A stretch of 64,000 nt of DNA from Streptomyces althioticus. GTDB taxonomy: Bacteria; Actinomycetota; Actinomycetes; Streptomycetales; Streptomycetaceae. The position numbers and the translations under genes are program-made. Below, in pieces: positions 18,874-26,532 of the stretch (its first letter is position 1; every line of letters starts with the position of its first letter). A model generated the notes under the pieces. It had not been told where the DNA came from and searched no databases. It saw nothing but the letters and a program-made list of their open reading frames with translations. The DNA lies in NCBI GenBank assembly GCA_014649355.1, contig BMSW01000011.1:178643-242642 (forward strand), in the 5' to 3' direction.

Positions 18874-20163
18874 TCACCGCCCGCCCGGACCCGGACGATC
18901 ACCCTGCCGCCGTCCCCACACCTTCCGCACCCCGTACGCCACCACACCCGCACCGAGCACCGCCGCGCCCACGGCCACCGAGGTCCAGGGCAGGGAGAAC
19001 GCCAGCACCAGGCACCCGGCGAACCCCACCGTCGGCACCACCCGGGCCGTGACACCCCGGCGCAGTGTCCAGGCCGAGGCGTTCGCCACGGCGTAGTACG
19101 TCAGCACACCGAAGGAGGAGAACCCGACAGCGCCCCGCAGGTCGACGGTGGCGGCCAGCACGGCGACGACACCGCCCACGGCCAGCGCCGCCCGGTGCGG
19201 CACGTGGAACCGCGGATGAACGGCGGCCAGCGGCGCCGGGAGGTGCCGGTCCCGGGCCATGGCCAGCGTCGTCCGTGACACCCCGAGCAGCAGGGCGAGC
19301 AGCGACCCCAGCGCGGCGACCGCCGCACCCGCCCGCACCACCGGCGCGAGCCCGGGCGCCCCGGCCGCCCGCACCGCGTCGGCGAGCGGCGCGACGGACG
19401 CACCGAGCGAATCCGCCCCCAGCACGGCGAGGACGGCGACGGCGACACCCGCGTACGCGACGAGCGCGATGCCCAGGGCCACCCGGACGGCCCGCGGGAT
19501 CGTGCGCGCGGGATCCCGCACCTCCTCGCCGAGGGTCGCGATCCGCGCGTACCCGGCGAACGCGAAGAACAGCAGACCGGCCGCCTGGAGCACCCCGCCG
19601 ACGCCGCCCGACACGCCGTCGTCCAGCCGGCCCGGGGCGGCGTCCCCGGACGTCAGACACACGACCACCACGGAAGCGAGGACCGCCAGGACCACACCCA
19701 CGATCACCCGCGTCACCCACGCGGCCCTCTGCACCCCGCCGTAGTCGACCGCCGTGACCAGCACCACGGCGGCGACGGCCACGGCATGCGCCTGCCCCGG
19801 CCACGCGTACGCGCCGACGGTCAGCGCCATCGCCGCGCAGGACGCCGTCTTGCCGACGACGAACGCCCACCCTGCGAGGTAGCCCCAGAACTCCCCGAGC
19901 CGCTCCCGGCCGTACACGTAGGTGCCGCCCGAGGCCGGGTACAGGGCGGCCAGGCGGGCCGACGAACCGGCGTTGCAGTAGGCGACCACGGCGGCGACGG
20001 CCAGCCCGAGGAGCAGCCCCGGACCGGCGGCCCGCGCGGCCGGTGCGAGCGCGGCGAAGATGCCCGCGCCGAGCATCGCGCCCAGGCCGACGACCACGGC
20101 GTCGCCCGTCCCGAGGGTGCGGCGCAGTCCGGAAGGGCCGGGATCGGCGGGGGCGTTCGTCAT
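18874..20163 (-). CDS. amino acid/polyamine permease (APC superfamily)
   Basis: The 429-residue transporter has about twelve helices. It opens with the APC core GLGAMLGAGIFAALAPAA, where the unwound first helix binds the amine group of the substrate, and continues with GGTYVYGRERLGEFWGYLAGW and FFAFAGYARIATLGEEV. The C terminus is short and basic. ATG at 20163. The substrate cannot be told from sequence. It is convergent with the YccF gene and divergent from the GlsB-like gene 90 bases away. Confidence 0.88.
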   Translation of the reverse strand: MTNAPADPGPSGLRRTLGTGDAVVVGLGAMLGAGIFAALAPAARAAGPGLLLGLAVAAVVAYCNAGSSARLAALYPASGGTYVYGRERLGEFWGYLAGWAFVVGKTASCAAMALTVGAYAWPGQAHAVAVAAVVLVTAVDYGGVQRAAWVTRVIVGVVLAVLASVVVVCLTSGDAAPGRLDDGVSGGVGGVLQAAGLLFFAFAGYARIATLGEEVRDPARTIPRAVRVALGIALVAYAGVAVAVLAVLGADSLGASVAPLADAVRAAGAPGLAPVVRAGAAVAALGSLLALLLGVSRTTLAMARDRHLPAPLAAVHPRFHVPHRAALAVGGVVAVLAATVDLRGAVGFSSFGVLTYYAVANASAWTLRRGVTARVVPTVGFAGCLVLAFSLPWTSVAVGAAVLGAGVVAYGVRKVWGRRQGDRPGPGGR

Positions 20164-20256
20164 GGGGCCGCACCCTACTGATCAAGGGCAACCGGAAGGT
20201 GTACTCGTGACGTCCTTCATGGTGCAAGGACCGGCGGGACAGGGCAGGTACTCGAC

Positions 20257-20523
20257 ATGACGATCATCAGCTGGATCATTCTCGGCCTGCTGGCCGGAGC
20301 CATCGCGAAGTTCCTGCTGCCCGGCCGCGATCCGGGAGGCCTCGTCGGCACGACCCTGATCGGCGTCGCCGGCGCGTTCATCGGCGGCTGGATCTCGTCC
20401 CGCTGGCTGGACCACCCGATCAGCAAGGACTTCTACGACGGCACCACGTGGGTCGCCGCGATCGGCGGTTCGCTGGTCCTGCTGATCGCGTACCGCATCC
20501 TGTTCGGCCACTCGCGCGACTGA
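20257..20523 (+). CDS. GlsB/YeaQ/YmgE family stress-associated membrane protein
   Basis: The 88-residue protein has three hydrophobic segments and the family signature IILGLLAGAIAKFLLPG ... GGLVGTTLIGVAGAFIGGW. These proteins are often called transglycosylase-associated and are small inner-membrane proteins induced by stress in several bacteria, without known activity. ATG 20257. A strong bidirectional terminator follows. Confidence 0.88.
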   Translation: MTIISWIILGLLAGAIAKFLLPGRDPGGLVGTTLIGVAGAFIGGWISSRWLDHPISKDFYDGTTWVAAIGGSLVLLIAYRILFGHSRD

Positions 20524-20570
20524 CGACGGGCGACCGACGACGACGCGACCGCGACGTGACGACACAAAGA

Positions 20571-20598
20571 GGGTGGGCGCCTGAGCAGGCGCCCACCC
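20571..20598. terminator. bidirectional terminator between glsB-like gene and yajQ
   Basis: GGGTGGGCGCCT at 20571-20582 pairs perfectly with AGGCGCCCACCC at 20587-20598 around a GAGC loop, with AAAGA before it and TTGTG after it. It serves the two convergent genes. Confidence 0.85.
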
Positions 20599-20635
20599 TT
20601 GTGCGTCTGTCCGTTCGTCCGGCGCTTCGGCCGTC

Positions 20636-21124
20636 CTACCGGTAGTTGACGAACTGCAGGGCGAAGTCGAAGTCCTTGCCCTTGAGCAGCGCGATGACGG
20701 CCTGGAGGTCGTCCCGGCTCTTGGAGGTGACGCGCAGCTCTTCGCCCTGCACCTGGGCCTTCACGCCCTTGGGGCCCTCATCACGGATGATCTTCGCGAC
20801 CTTCTTCGCGTTCTCCTGGGAGATGCCCTCCTCGATCGTCGCGAAGATCTTGTACTCCTTGCCCGAGAGCTGCGGCTCACCCGCGTCCAGGGCCTTCAGG
20901 GAGATGCCCCGCTTGATCAGCTTGGACTGGAAGACGTCGAGGACTGCCTTCACCCGGTCCTCGGAGTTCGCCTCCATGAGGATCTTCTCCCCGGACCACG
21001 AGATCGAGGCGCCCACGCCCTTGAAGTCGTAGCGCTGCGAGATCTCCTTGGCGGTCTGGTTGAGGGCGTTGTCGACCTCCTGCCGCTCGACCTTCGAGAC
21101 GATGTCGAAACTGGAGTCGGCCAT
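20636..21124 (-). CDS. YajQ-family nucleotide-binding protein
   Basis: The 162-residue cytosolic protein has the family hallmarks SSFDIVSKVERQEVDNALNQ at the start and the two ferredoxin-like/RNA-binding folds ending DFALQFVNYR. Members bind ATP, GTP or, in Xanthomonas, cyclic di-GMP; the role in Streptomyces is not known. The ATG at 21124 is preceded by AAGGAG and gives the standard length, so the longer open frame to 21211 is not needed. The gene lies next to the tRNA-Tyr-like site. Confidence 0.92.
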   Translation of the reverse strand: MADSSFDIVSKVERQEVDNALNQTAKEISQRYDFKGVGASISWSGEKILMEANSEDRVKAVLDVFQSKLIKRGISLKALDAGEPQLSGKEYKIFATIEEGISQENAKKVAKIIRDEGPKGVKAQVQGEELRVTSKSRDDLQAVIALLKGKDFDFALQFVNYR

Positions 21125-21324
21125 GTCCTGTGGCTCCTTGATTCGGGGTGCGTATCGGGCTGCGCACCGGATGCGTACCGGCGTGATGGGAGCGGTCCCC
21201 AGGCCCGGCATCGGCCCCGGACCGCATCCGGACCAGCCTAGTCACCCCGGGGCCCGGGACGGCGATCAATCGGGTGGCGGAGCACCCCTGTCCATCGGGT
21301 ATTGTTTACGTCGTTGCCAGCGAG

Positions 21325-21366
21325 CACCGCCGGAAGGCGGGGTTCCGCGCAGCAACCCCGGCGGTG
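21325..21366 (+). other. hairpin overlapping the 5' strand of the tRNA-like element
   Basis: CACCGCC at 21325-21331 pairs with GGCGGTG at 21360-21366, and inside it GGGGTT (21339-21344) pairs with AACCCC (21354-21359). The outer 3' strand is also the acceptor 5' strand of the tRNA-Tyr-like element, so the two folds are mutually exclusive. Confidence 0.55.
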
Positions 21367-21404
21367 TGGCTCAGCCTTCCCAGGTTCGAATCCTGGCGCC
21401 GCCA
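21360..21404 (+). pseudogene. tRNA-Tyr remnant lacking D and anticodon arms
   Basis: GGCGGTG (21360-21366) pairs with CGCCGCC (21397-21403) as a seven-pair acceptor stem with one G-U pair, followed by discriminator A at 21404. Between them are T8, the long-variable-arm sequence GGCTCAGCC (21368-21376) and a perfect T arm, CCAGG-TTCGAAT-CCTGG (21380-21396). A variable arm with this acceptor is the class II tRNA-Tyr pattern. The D arm and anticodon arm, about 35-40 bases, are absent, so it cannot decode. A terminator follows at 21414, as for a real tRNA. It could be an attachment-site scar; I recall SLP1-type elements integrate in tRNA-Tyr near here in S. coelicolor. Confidence 0.7.
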
Positions 21405-21413
21405 CACTGAGGG

Positions 21414-21455
21414 AAACCCCCTCCGAACTGCTGAAAAGCAGTACGGAGGGGGTTT
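21414..21455 (+). terminator. terminator of the tRNA-like unit
   Basis: AAACCCCCTCCG (21414-21425) pairs perfectly with CGGAGGGGGTTT (21444-21455), with an inner CTGCT-GAAA-AGCAG hairpin and TCTTC after it. This is a canonical intrinsic terminator. Confidence 0.9.
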
Positions 21456-21499
21456 CTTCGTATGCAGCGCGCTGTAACGACAGGGTCGAGGAGCGACCC

Positions 21500-22390
21500 G
21501 TGTCCCACATACTCTTCCGTGCCGCCATACCCCTGGCGATGATCGGCGGACTCTTCTGGCCCGCGGTGCTGACGTACACCTTCATGGCCGGAGAGCGGGC
21601 CACCGCGCAGGTCGCCGAGTGCCATCGGGGATCCGGCCGGTCCCCGCTCACGTGCACGGGGACCTGGCGCACCGCCGACGGTGACACGGGCTCCGGCGAG
21701 ATCTACGGTCTCAGCCGCAGCGACGCGGGACGCACCGTCGAGGTGCGCGTCGGCCCGTTGGGGCCGTACCTTCCCGGGCTCAAGGCCGCCGCTGCGCCTG
21801 TCTCCCTGTCGGCGTTCTGGCTGGCCTCGTTCGGCGCCCTGACGGTGATGCAGGTCCGCGCAGGGAAGCGCGCCCGCCGGCTCCTCGCGGAACCCGGCGC
21901 CCCCGGAAATGTGCTGATCGTCACGGGCAAGGGCGCGCGCACGCCCGACGGCCGGCCCTCGGCTTCGGCGGTCACGCTTCCCCGGCCCGCGCCTGCCGCC
22001 CCCGGGGTGAAGACGACGCACTGGGAGGTGCGCGACCCCGCAGGACAGCCCCTGTTCCGGGTCGAGATGCGCCGCGCCGGGACGTCCGCGCCGGAACTGG
22101 TGGTCCGGGACCCCTCCGGTGTGTCCGGGCACATCATCCGCCGAGCCGGCGACAACTCACCCGGCGGCTACGCGCTGCTGGCTCTGGACGGTGCGTGGGT
22201 GGGCTCCGTCGTGCCTGCCCCGGGCACGAAGCGGGGTGCCTACGAGTTCCGGGACGACCGGGGCGTGATGGCGGCCCGGAGCGTCAGTCGCATGCCTGAA
22301 TGGGTGCTGCGCCTGGAGCCCACCGGCTCGCCACTCCTCACCCGGCTCGCACTCGCTTTCACCATCGGGCAGTTGCGCCGGTACAGGTGA
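21500..22390 (+). CDS. membrane protein of unknown function (DUF3592-like N-terminal half)
   Basis: I do not recognise this gene with certainty. The 296-residue product starts with a membrane helix (about residues 8-28), an extracellular region of some 60 residues with two cysteines (VAECHRG and LTCTGTW) that could form a disulfide, and a second helix near 97-118. This is the DUF3592-like pattern. A cytoplasmic domain of about 170 residues follows, with repeated beta-rich segments (WEVRDPAGQPLFRVEMR; GGYALLALDGAWVGSV). The GTG at 21500 has GAGGAG upstream. It lies in the accessory pocket downstream of the tRNA-like site. Confidence 0.7.
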   Translation: MSHILFRAAIPLAMIGGLFWPAVLTYTFMAGERATAQVAECHRGSGRSPLTCTGTWRTADGDTGSGEIYGLSRSDAGRTVEVRVGPLGPYLPGLKAAAAPVSLSAFWLASFGALTVMQVRAGKRARRLLAEPGAPGNVLIVTGKGARTPDGRPSASAVTLPRPAPAAPGVKTTHWEVRDPAGQPLFRVEMRRAGTSAPELVVRDPSGVSGHIIRRAGDNSPGGYALLALDGAWVGSVVPAPGTKRGAYEFRDDRGVMAARSVSRMPEWVLRLEPTGSPLLTRLALAFTIGQLRRYR

Positions 22391-22486
22391 GGGTCGTCCG
22401 GCCGGCCCCTGTGCCTTCTCGCCGGCCGTGGGCTCAACCAGGCAGGGCTGCCTGTCCGTGGGCCGGTGCCAGTATCTGCTCCACCC

Positions 22487-22870
22487 TCAGCGCCGCCGTG
22501 GAGCCGGGTGCCAGCTCACGCAGCCGCTCGGTGAGCCGGGGCCCCGCCGGAACCTGGCCGGGCGGTCGAGGTGGTCACTGCGCAGACACAGCTCCGCGTA
22601 CGCCGCGAGCAGTCCGAGGTCGTCGGGAAACTCCCGCAGGCCTTCCTGGTGAGCCGCTTCGGCCCGGTTGTCGTGATCGTCGTCGTCCTCGGCCGGGTGA
22701 GCCTGCCCCAGCACCAGGAAGAGTTGGGCGCTGGGCCCGTCCGTCTTCAGCGCTTCCGTGGCGGTGTTCCGCGCCTGCGCCAACCGGCCCGTCATCAGCG
22801 GGGCCTGCGCCGTGGCGTACGCCGGCGGGACGTCCTGATCCGTGGCCTGCACGTCTTCCTCCGTGTGCAC
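22487..22870 (-). pseudogene. fragment of a TPR-type protein
   Basis: The frame encodes about 105 residues that look like helical tetratricopeptide repeats (ARNTATEALKTDGPSAQLFLVLGQ and EGLREFPDDLGLLAAYAELCL in pieces) and then runs into an Arg/Pro-rich tail with shadow-like composition. The same frame is plausible coding upstream of the GTG at 22870 (PRAELFRLVRHV) but hits a stop, so the N terminus is missing. I read it as a decayed gene, truncated at both ends. The flanks 22391-22486 and 22871-23053 show no gene. Confidence 0.4.
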
Positions 22871-23053
22871 ATGCCGGACCAGCCTGAACAGTTCGGCGCG
22901 CGGCTATCACCCCCGACCCACCCTTCGTCAAAAAGGGTTGACCGAATCCGCGGTCCGGCAGGGGTCCGGCAGGACAGGGCGTCGCCGCACCTCGCGGCCC
23001 TGGTCGCCGCGAGCTGACACCCCGGCACCGACGGGCACAGGCACACTGGACCC

Positions 23054-23266
23054 ATGTCACCCCGCCGCCGTCCCTGCCCCGAGTGCCGTCGTGAGATCGC
23101 CGTCGTCGCCGGGCGATACGCGCGGCACGATCCGCCCGGCGCCCACGGCAGCGGGGAGCTGACCTCCTGCCCGGGGTCCCGCCGGCCGGCCCGACCGGGC
23201 CCCGAGCAGCCGTCGTTGGACGGTTACGTCGTGCCGCCGTTCCCCGGGCAGATGCCCCTCTTCTGA
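23054..23266 (+). CDS. small cysteine-containing protein of unknown function
   Basis: The 70-residue protein begins with a CPEC pair and has a third cysteine at TSCPGSRRPARPG, with a conserved-looking middle IAVVAGRYARHDPPG. The pattern resembles a small zinc-ribbon-like family I associate with actinomycete chromosomes and mobile elements. Function is unknown. The ATG at 23054 is 18 bases ahead of the next convergent gene's end. Confidence 0.6.
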   Translation: MSPRRRPCPECRREIAVVAGRYARHDPPGAHGSGELTSCPGSRRPARPGPEQPSLDGYVVPPFPGQMPLF

Positions 23267-23284
23267 ACCGGCCGTCCGCCGCGC

Positions 23285-23941
23285 TCAGTTGCCCGCGACC
23301 GACCTGACCGCCACCGGAACCGGCGTCGAGCCGCTGATCAGTTCCAGGGTGAGGCCCGCCGTCGCCGGCGTGTCGACCAGTTCCGCCAGGACGGCCGCCA
23401 CGTCGTCGCGGGGGATCGGGCCGCGGCCCGTGCGGGCCTCCAGGCGTACCTGGCCCGTGCCCGGCTCGTCCGTCAGCTGACCCGGCCGCAGAATCGTCCA
23501 GTCCAGACCGTCCAGGCTCCGCACGTACGCGTCCGCCTCGCCCTTGGCGCGCAGGTACACGTCGAAGACCTCGTCCCCCTGGTGCTCCGCGTCCGCGCCC
23601 ATCGACGACACGATGACGAACCGCCGTACGCCCGCCCGCACCGCCGCGTCCGCGAACAGGACCGCCGCCGCGCGGTCCACCGTGTCCTTGCGGTCCACGC
23701 CGCTGCCCGGCCCGGCGCCCGCCGCGAACACCGCGGCGTCCGCTCCCTTCAGGACTTCCGCGACCTCCTCCACGGACGCCGACTCCAGGTCGAGCACGAT
23801 CGGCTCCGCGCCCAGCTCCCGCAGGTCGTCCGCCTGTTCGGGTTTGCGGATGAGGCCCGCCGCCTCGTCCCCGCGCGCGGCGAGCAACCGCTCGAGCCGC
23901 AGCGCGATCTGACCATGACCACCAGCGATGACAATGCGCAT
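23285..23941 (-). CDS. NAD(P)-binding atypical SDR (NAD-dependent epimerase-like)
   Basis: The 218-residue protein has an N-terminal Rossmann fold with the atypical glycine motif AGGHGQIA (residues 6-13), acidic end of strand two, and VSSMGAD near residue 115, followed by YLRAKGEAD, which takes the place of the YxxxK catalytic region. Members of this group act as oxidoreductases, or merely bind nucleotide. The ATG at 23941 starts directly at the first beta strand, so the longer frame to 23995 is not favoured. No partner gene is evident. Confidence 0.85.
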   Translation of the reverse strand: MRIVIAGGHGQIALRLERLLAARGDEAAGLIRKPEQADDLRELGAEPIVLDLESASVEEVAEVLKGADAAVFAAGAGPGSGVDRKDTVDRAAAVLFADAAVRAGVRRFVIVSSMGADAEHQGDEVFDVYLRAKGEADAYVRSLDGLDWTILRPGQLTDEPGTGQVRLEARTGRGPIPRDDVAAVLAELVDTPATAGLTLELISGSTPVPVAVRSVAGN

Positions 23942-24029
23942 GTCTTCGACCGTACGTCGTACCGGGCCCGTCCGCCGTGCGACCAGCCGCGCCACACCGC
24001 GGCAGGACTCGCCCGACCGGGGGAACCTC

Positions 24030-25298
24030 TTACGCGGGCCCCCGCCCCTGCCGCGGCAGCCCCGGCCCCGAGCCCGACGCCGCCGAGTCGCAGTACTCCC
24101 GCACCGCGCTCGTGCGGGCCACCACCCGCCCCCCGTGCACCACGATCCGGCTGTACGCCAGGGACAGCGCGGCCGGCAGGCCGTCGCCCCGAACCGCCAG
24201 CAGGTCGGCGGGGAAGCCCGCCTCCACCCGCACCTCCGGCAGCCCCATCGCCGCCCGCGCCCGCGTGCTCACCGCCGCGTACGCGTCCTCGGGAGACAGG
24301 CCCTGACAGGAGGCCAGCAGATACGCCGCCTCCAGGGGGTCGCCCCGGCCCACCGGGTTCGACACGTCCCGCAGCGAGCCGCTGCCCGCCGCCACCCGTA
24401 CGCCCGCCGCGCGCAGCAGCCGCACCGGTGCCGCGTCCCGGCCCTCCGAGGCGCCGCAGCCGCCCTGGGGCAGGCACACCACCGTCACCCCGGCCGCCGC
24501 GAGCCGCTCCGCCGTACGGGCGGCGACGTCGGCGGGGAGGGCGGACAGGCCCCCGCACGGGCCGAGCGTCACCCCCGGCCGCAGCCCGCCCGCGATCGCC
24601 GCGAGGCGGGCCAGCCGGGCCGGGTCGGACGCGTCGGTGTGCAGGTCGACCGGCAGGCCGTGCTCGGAGGCCGTCTCCAGCACCGTCTCCACGTAGCCCG
24701 TGGGGTCGGGGTCGAGGTCCGGGCAGCCGCCCACCACGGACGCGCCCATCTTCACCGCGTCCCGCAGCACCGCCAGCCCGTCCGCCCCGGCCACCCCGGT
24801 CAGCACCCGGGGCATCGCCACCGTGGTCAGCTCGGTCAGGCCGCGCAGCGAGCGCGCCGCACGCAGCACGGCCCGCAGCGCGCCGAGCCCCGCCATGTCG
24901 CCCACGCGCACGTGCGCGCGCAGGGCCGTCGCCCCGTGCCCGAGCTGGAGCAGCGCCGCCTCCGTCGCCCGCCGCTGCACGTCCTGGGGGTCCTGGGAGA
25001 CCGGGCCCGGGCCCTCGGCCGACAGGGCGGTGTCGGCGTGGGCGTGCGGTTCGGCCGGGGCCGGCAGCAGCAGGTAGCCGGCGAGGTCGAGCCGGGGCAC
25101 GCACGCGCGGGTGGCGTCCGCCGTGAGGCTGCCCGCCGTGCCGACGGCCTCGATGCGCCCGCCGCCCAGCCGTACGTCCACGGTCCGGCCGTCCGTGAGG
25201 CGGGCGCCGCACAGGAGCAGCGCGGGAGAGTCGGCCGGACCGGAACCGGAGGGCGAGGACCACGGCTGGGACGGTGGCTGCGGCCGGTTGTCGGGCAT
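24030..25298 (-). CDS. amidohydrolase-like protein with lost metal-site residues
   Basis: The 422-residue protein has the overall order of the cytosine deaminase branch of the amidohydrolase superfamily: an N-terminal beta domain (CGARLTDGRTVDVRLGGGRI), HAHAD, DLHTDAS, GSGSLRDVSNPVG and a C-terminal beta closure (ADLLAVRGD). Only the first His-x-His pair is canonical. Where cytosine deaminase has HCDE, the catalytic Glu is Ala here; where the third histidine is expected I see PCGG; where GxD supplies the metal-binding Asp I see GSG. Activity on a pyrimidine-like ring is therefore doubtful. The start at 25298 (MPDNR) avoids an unsupported leader. It is divergent from the tRNA-Thr promoter region. 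Confidence 0.75.
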   Translation of the reverse strand: MPDNRPQPPSQPWSSPSGSGPADSPALLLCGARLTDGRTVDVRLGGGRIEAVGTAGSLTADATRACVPRLDLAGYLLLPAPAEPHAHADTALSAEGPGPVSQDPQDVQRRATEAALLQLGHGATALRAHVRVGDMAGLGALRAVLRAARSLRGLTELTTVAMPRVLTGVAGADGLAVLRDAVKMGASVVGGCPDLDPDPTGYVETVLETASEHGLPVDLHTDASDPARLARLAAIAGGLRPGVTLGPCGGLSALPADVAARTAERLAAAGVTVVCLPQGGCGASEGRDAAPVRLLRAAGVRVAAGSGSLRDVSNPVGRGDPLEAAYLLASCQGLSPEDAYAAVSTRARAAMGLPEVRVEAGFPADLLAVRGDGLPAALSLAYSRIVVHGGRVVARTSAVREYCDSAASGSGPGLPRQGRGPA

Positions 25299-25466
25299 CG
25301 CGCTCCTGGGGCTCGGGCTGCGCACGAGGACGCACGTCACGCTGAGACAAGATCACGCAGAGTGAGACGAGCCTAGGACGGCCCCCCGTCCCGCGCCGGG
25401 AGGAGCGCAATAGTCGTACCGGCGTGGCCCCTCCGTCCGGGAGGGTGACGGAGGGCGGAAACGGAT

Positions 25467-25496
25467 TTGGGCGAACGGCGGCGGACCGTGTAATGT
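25467..25496 (+). promoter_or_regulatory. promoter of tRNA-Thr/tRNA-Met unit
   Basis: TTGGGC at 25467-25472 and TAATGT at 25491-25496 are separated by 18 bases, and the predicted start lies a few bases before the tRNA at 25508. This is a housekeeping-type promoter. Confidence 0.65.
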
Positions 25497-25507
25497 CTTC
25501 ATCGCTC

Positions 25508-25580
25508 GCCCCAATAGCTCAGTCGGCAGAGCGTCTCCATGGTAAGGAGAAGGTCAACGGTTCGATTCCGTTTTGGGGCT
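25508..25580 (+). tRNA. tRNA-Thr (anticodon GGT)
   Basis: A 73-base cloverleaf with acceptor GCCCCAA/TTGGGGC and discriminator T, D arm AGCTCAGTCGGCAGAGC, anticodon arm TCTCC-ATGGTAA-GGAGA with anticodon GGT, and T arm ending GGTTCGATTCC. No CCA is encoded. It stands first in a Thr-Met-rpmG order also found upstream of rpmG2-hadA in Mycobacterium. Confidence 0.96.
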
Positions 25581-25626
25581 CTGGTGTGAGAGGTTCCCGC
25601 CGCGAGGCGGGGCCCGATCGCATCAA

Positions 25627-25699
25627 AGCGGTGTAGCTCAGTCGGTAGAGCAAGCGGCTCATAATCGCTGTGTCACCGGTTCAAGTCCGGTCACCGCTA
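25627..25699 (+). tRNA. elongator tRNA-Met (anticodon CAT)
   Basis: A 73-base cloverleaf with acceptor AGCGGTG/CACCGCT and discriminator A. The anticodon arm is AGCGG-CTCATAA-TCGCT, and the T arm is CCGGTTCAAGTCCGG. The A1-T72 pair and lack of three G-C pairs in the anticodon stem exclude the initiator. Being next to tRNA-Thr and rpmG supports elongator Met rather than the lysidine-modified Ile tRNA. Confidence 0.9.
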
Positions 25700-25704
25700 C
25701 AGAC

Positions 25705-25742
25705 AGTAGCCGATTGCGGGGTCGGTCCTTCGATCGGCTACT
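25705..25742 (+). terminator. terminator after tRNA-Met
   Basis: AGTAGCCGAT at 25705-25714 pairs perfectly with ATCGGCTACT at 25733-25742, followed by CTTCTTGCGTT. It separates the tRNAs from rpmG, though some read-through is likely because rpmG starts only 46 bases later. Confidence 0.8.
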
Positions 25743-25787
25743 CTTCTTGCGTTAATCAAGTCCATCCGTTCGTCAAGGAGCACTCAC

Positions 25788-25952
25788 GTGGCTGCCACCG
25801 ACGTCCGCCCGAAGATCACGCTGGCCTGCGTGGAGTGCAAGGAGCGGAACTACATCACCAAGAAGAACCGGCGTAACAACCCGGACCGTCTTGAGATGAA
25901 GAAGCACTGCCCGCGTTGCAATGCGCACACCGCGCACCGCGAGACGCGATAA
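25788..25952 (+). CDS. rpmG: 50S ribosomal protein L33
   Basis: The 54-residue protein is L33, a small subunit of the large ribosomal particle. It has the two zinc-binding pairs CVEC and CPRC, so it is the C-plus form. The start is the GTG at 25788, preceded by AAGGAG. A second, zinc-free L33 is common elsewhere in Streptomyces and is not in this window. A very strong terminator follows, although hadA lies just beyond it. Confidence 0.95.
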   Translation: MAATDVRPKITLACVECKERNYITKKNRRNNPDRLEMKKHCPRCNAHTAHRETR

Positions 25953-25963
25953 AACAGGCTCGT

Positions 25964-26002
25964 ACACGAGGCCGTCCCCCCACTCGGGGGGCGGCCTCGT
26001 GT
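25964..26002 (+). terminator. rpmG terminator
   Basis: ACACGAGGCC and the following C run (25964-25980) pair with the G run and GGCCTCGTGT (to 26002), one of the longest stems in the window, followed by CGTTTCCCC. Confidence 0.85.
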
Positions 26003-26071
26003 CGTTTCCCCACCGACACCACACACCGTGAGACACGTCGGTCCTGGACCGACACAGGAGGTGCCGCGCGC

Positions 26072-26524
26072 ATGGCGCTCGACCAGTCCTTCGTGGGGCG
26101 GACCTACCCGCCCACCGAGCCCTACGAGGTGGGCCGGGAGAAGATCCGCGAGTTCGCCGAGGCAGTGGGGGACGCCAACCCGGCGTACACGGACACGGAG
26201 GCGGCCCGAGCGCTCGGCCACCCCGACGTGATCGCCCCGCCGACCTTCGTGTTCGCCATCACGTTCAAGGCCGCGGGCCAGGTCGTCGCCGACCCGCAGC
26301 TCGGCCTCGACTACAGCCGCGTCGTGCACGGCGACCAGAAGTTCGCCTACAACCGGCCCGTGCGCGCCGGCGACCGGCTCACGGTCACGTCCACCATCGA
26401 GACCATCCGGACGATGGCGGGCAACGACATACTGGACATCCGTGGCGAGGTGCACGACCAGGACGGCGAGCACGTCGTGACCGCCTGGACCAAGCTGGTG
26501 GCCCGCGCGGCCGAGGAGGCGTGA
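26072..26524 (+). CDS. hadA: FAS-II 3-hydroxyacyl-ACP dehydratase subunit A
   Basis: The 150-residue hot-dog-fold protein is the structural partner subunit of the HadAB dehydratase, which removes water from 3-hydroxyacyl-ACP in fatty acid elongation. It matches the MaoC N-terminal type, with FAEAVGDANPAYTD and the substrate-side VVHGDQKFAYNRPVRAGD; it lacks a hydratase motif of its own, as expected for HadA. The order rpmG-hadA-hadB-(tRNA-Trp)-secE-nusG-rplK resembles that of Mycobacterium tuberculosis, but no hadC follows. ATG 26072 has an AGGAGG ten bases upstream. Confidence 0.9.
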   Translation: MALDQSFVGRTYPPTEPYEVGREKIREFAEAVGDANPAYTDTEAARALGHPDVIAPPTFVFAITFKAAGQVVADPQLGLDYSRVVHGDQKFAYNRPVRAGDRLTVTSTIETIRTMAGNDILDIRGEVHDQDGEHVVTAWTKLVARAAEEA

Positions 26525-26532
26525 ACCACACC

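Noticed and set aside
23749..25410. 553-codon minus-strand frame overlapping the amidohydrolase
   Set aside because: It has Gly/Arg/Ala shadow composition, and the amidohydrolase frame has recognisable motifs.
21360..25500. Integrated SLP1-like plasmid in the tRNA-Tyr region
   Set aside because: No integrase, excisionase, transfer or replication gene is present; only a possible attachment scar remains.
25627..25699. Initiator tRNA for the CAT anticodon
   Set aside because: It lacks the C1-A72 mismatch and the three G-C pairs of the initiator anticodon stem.
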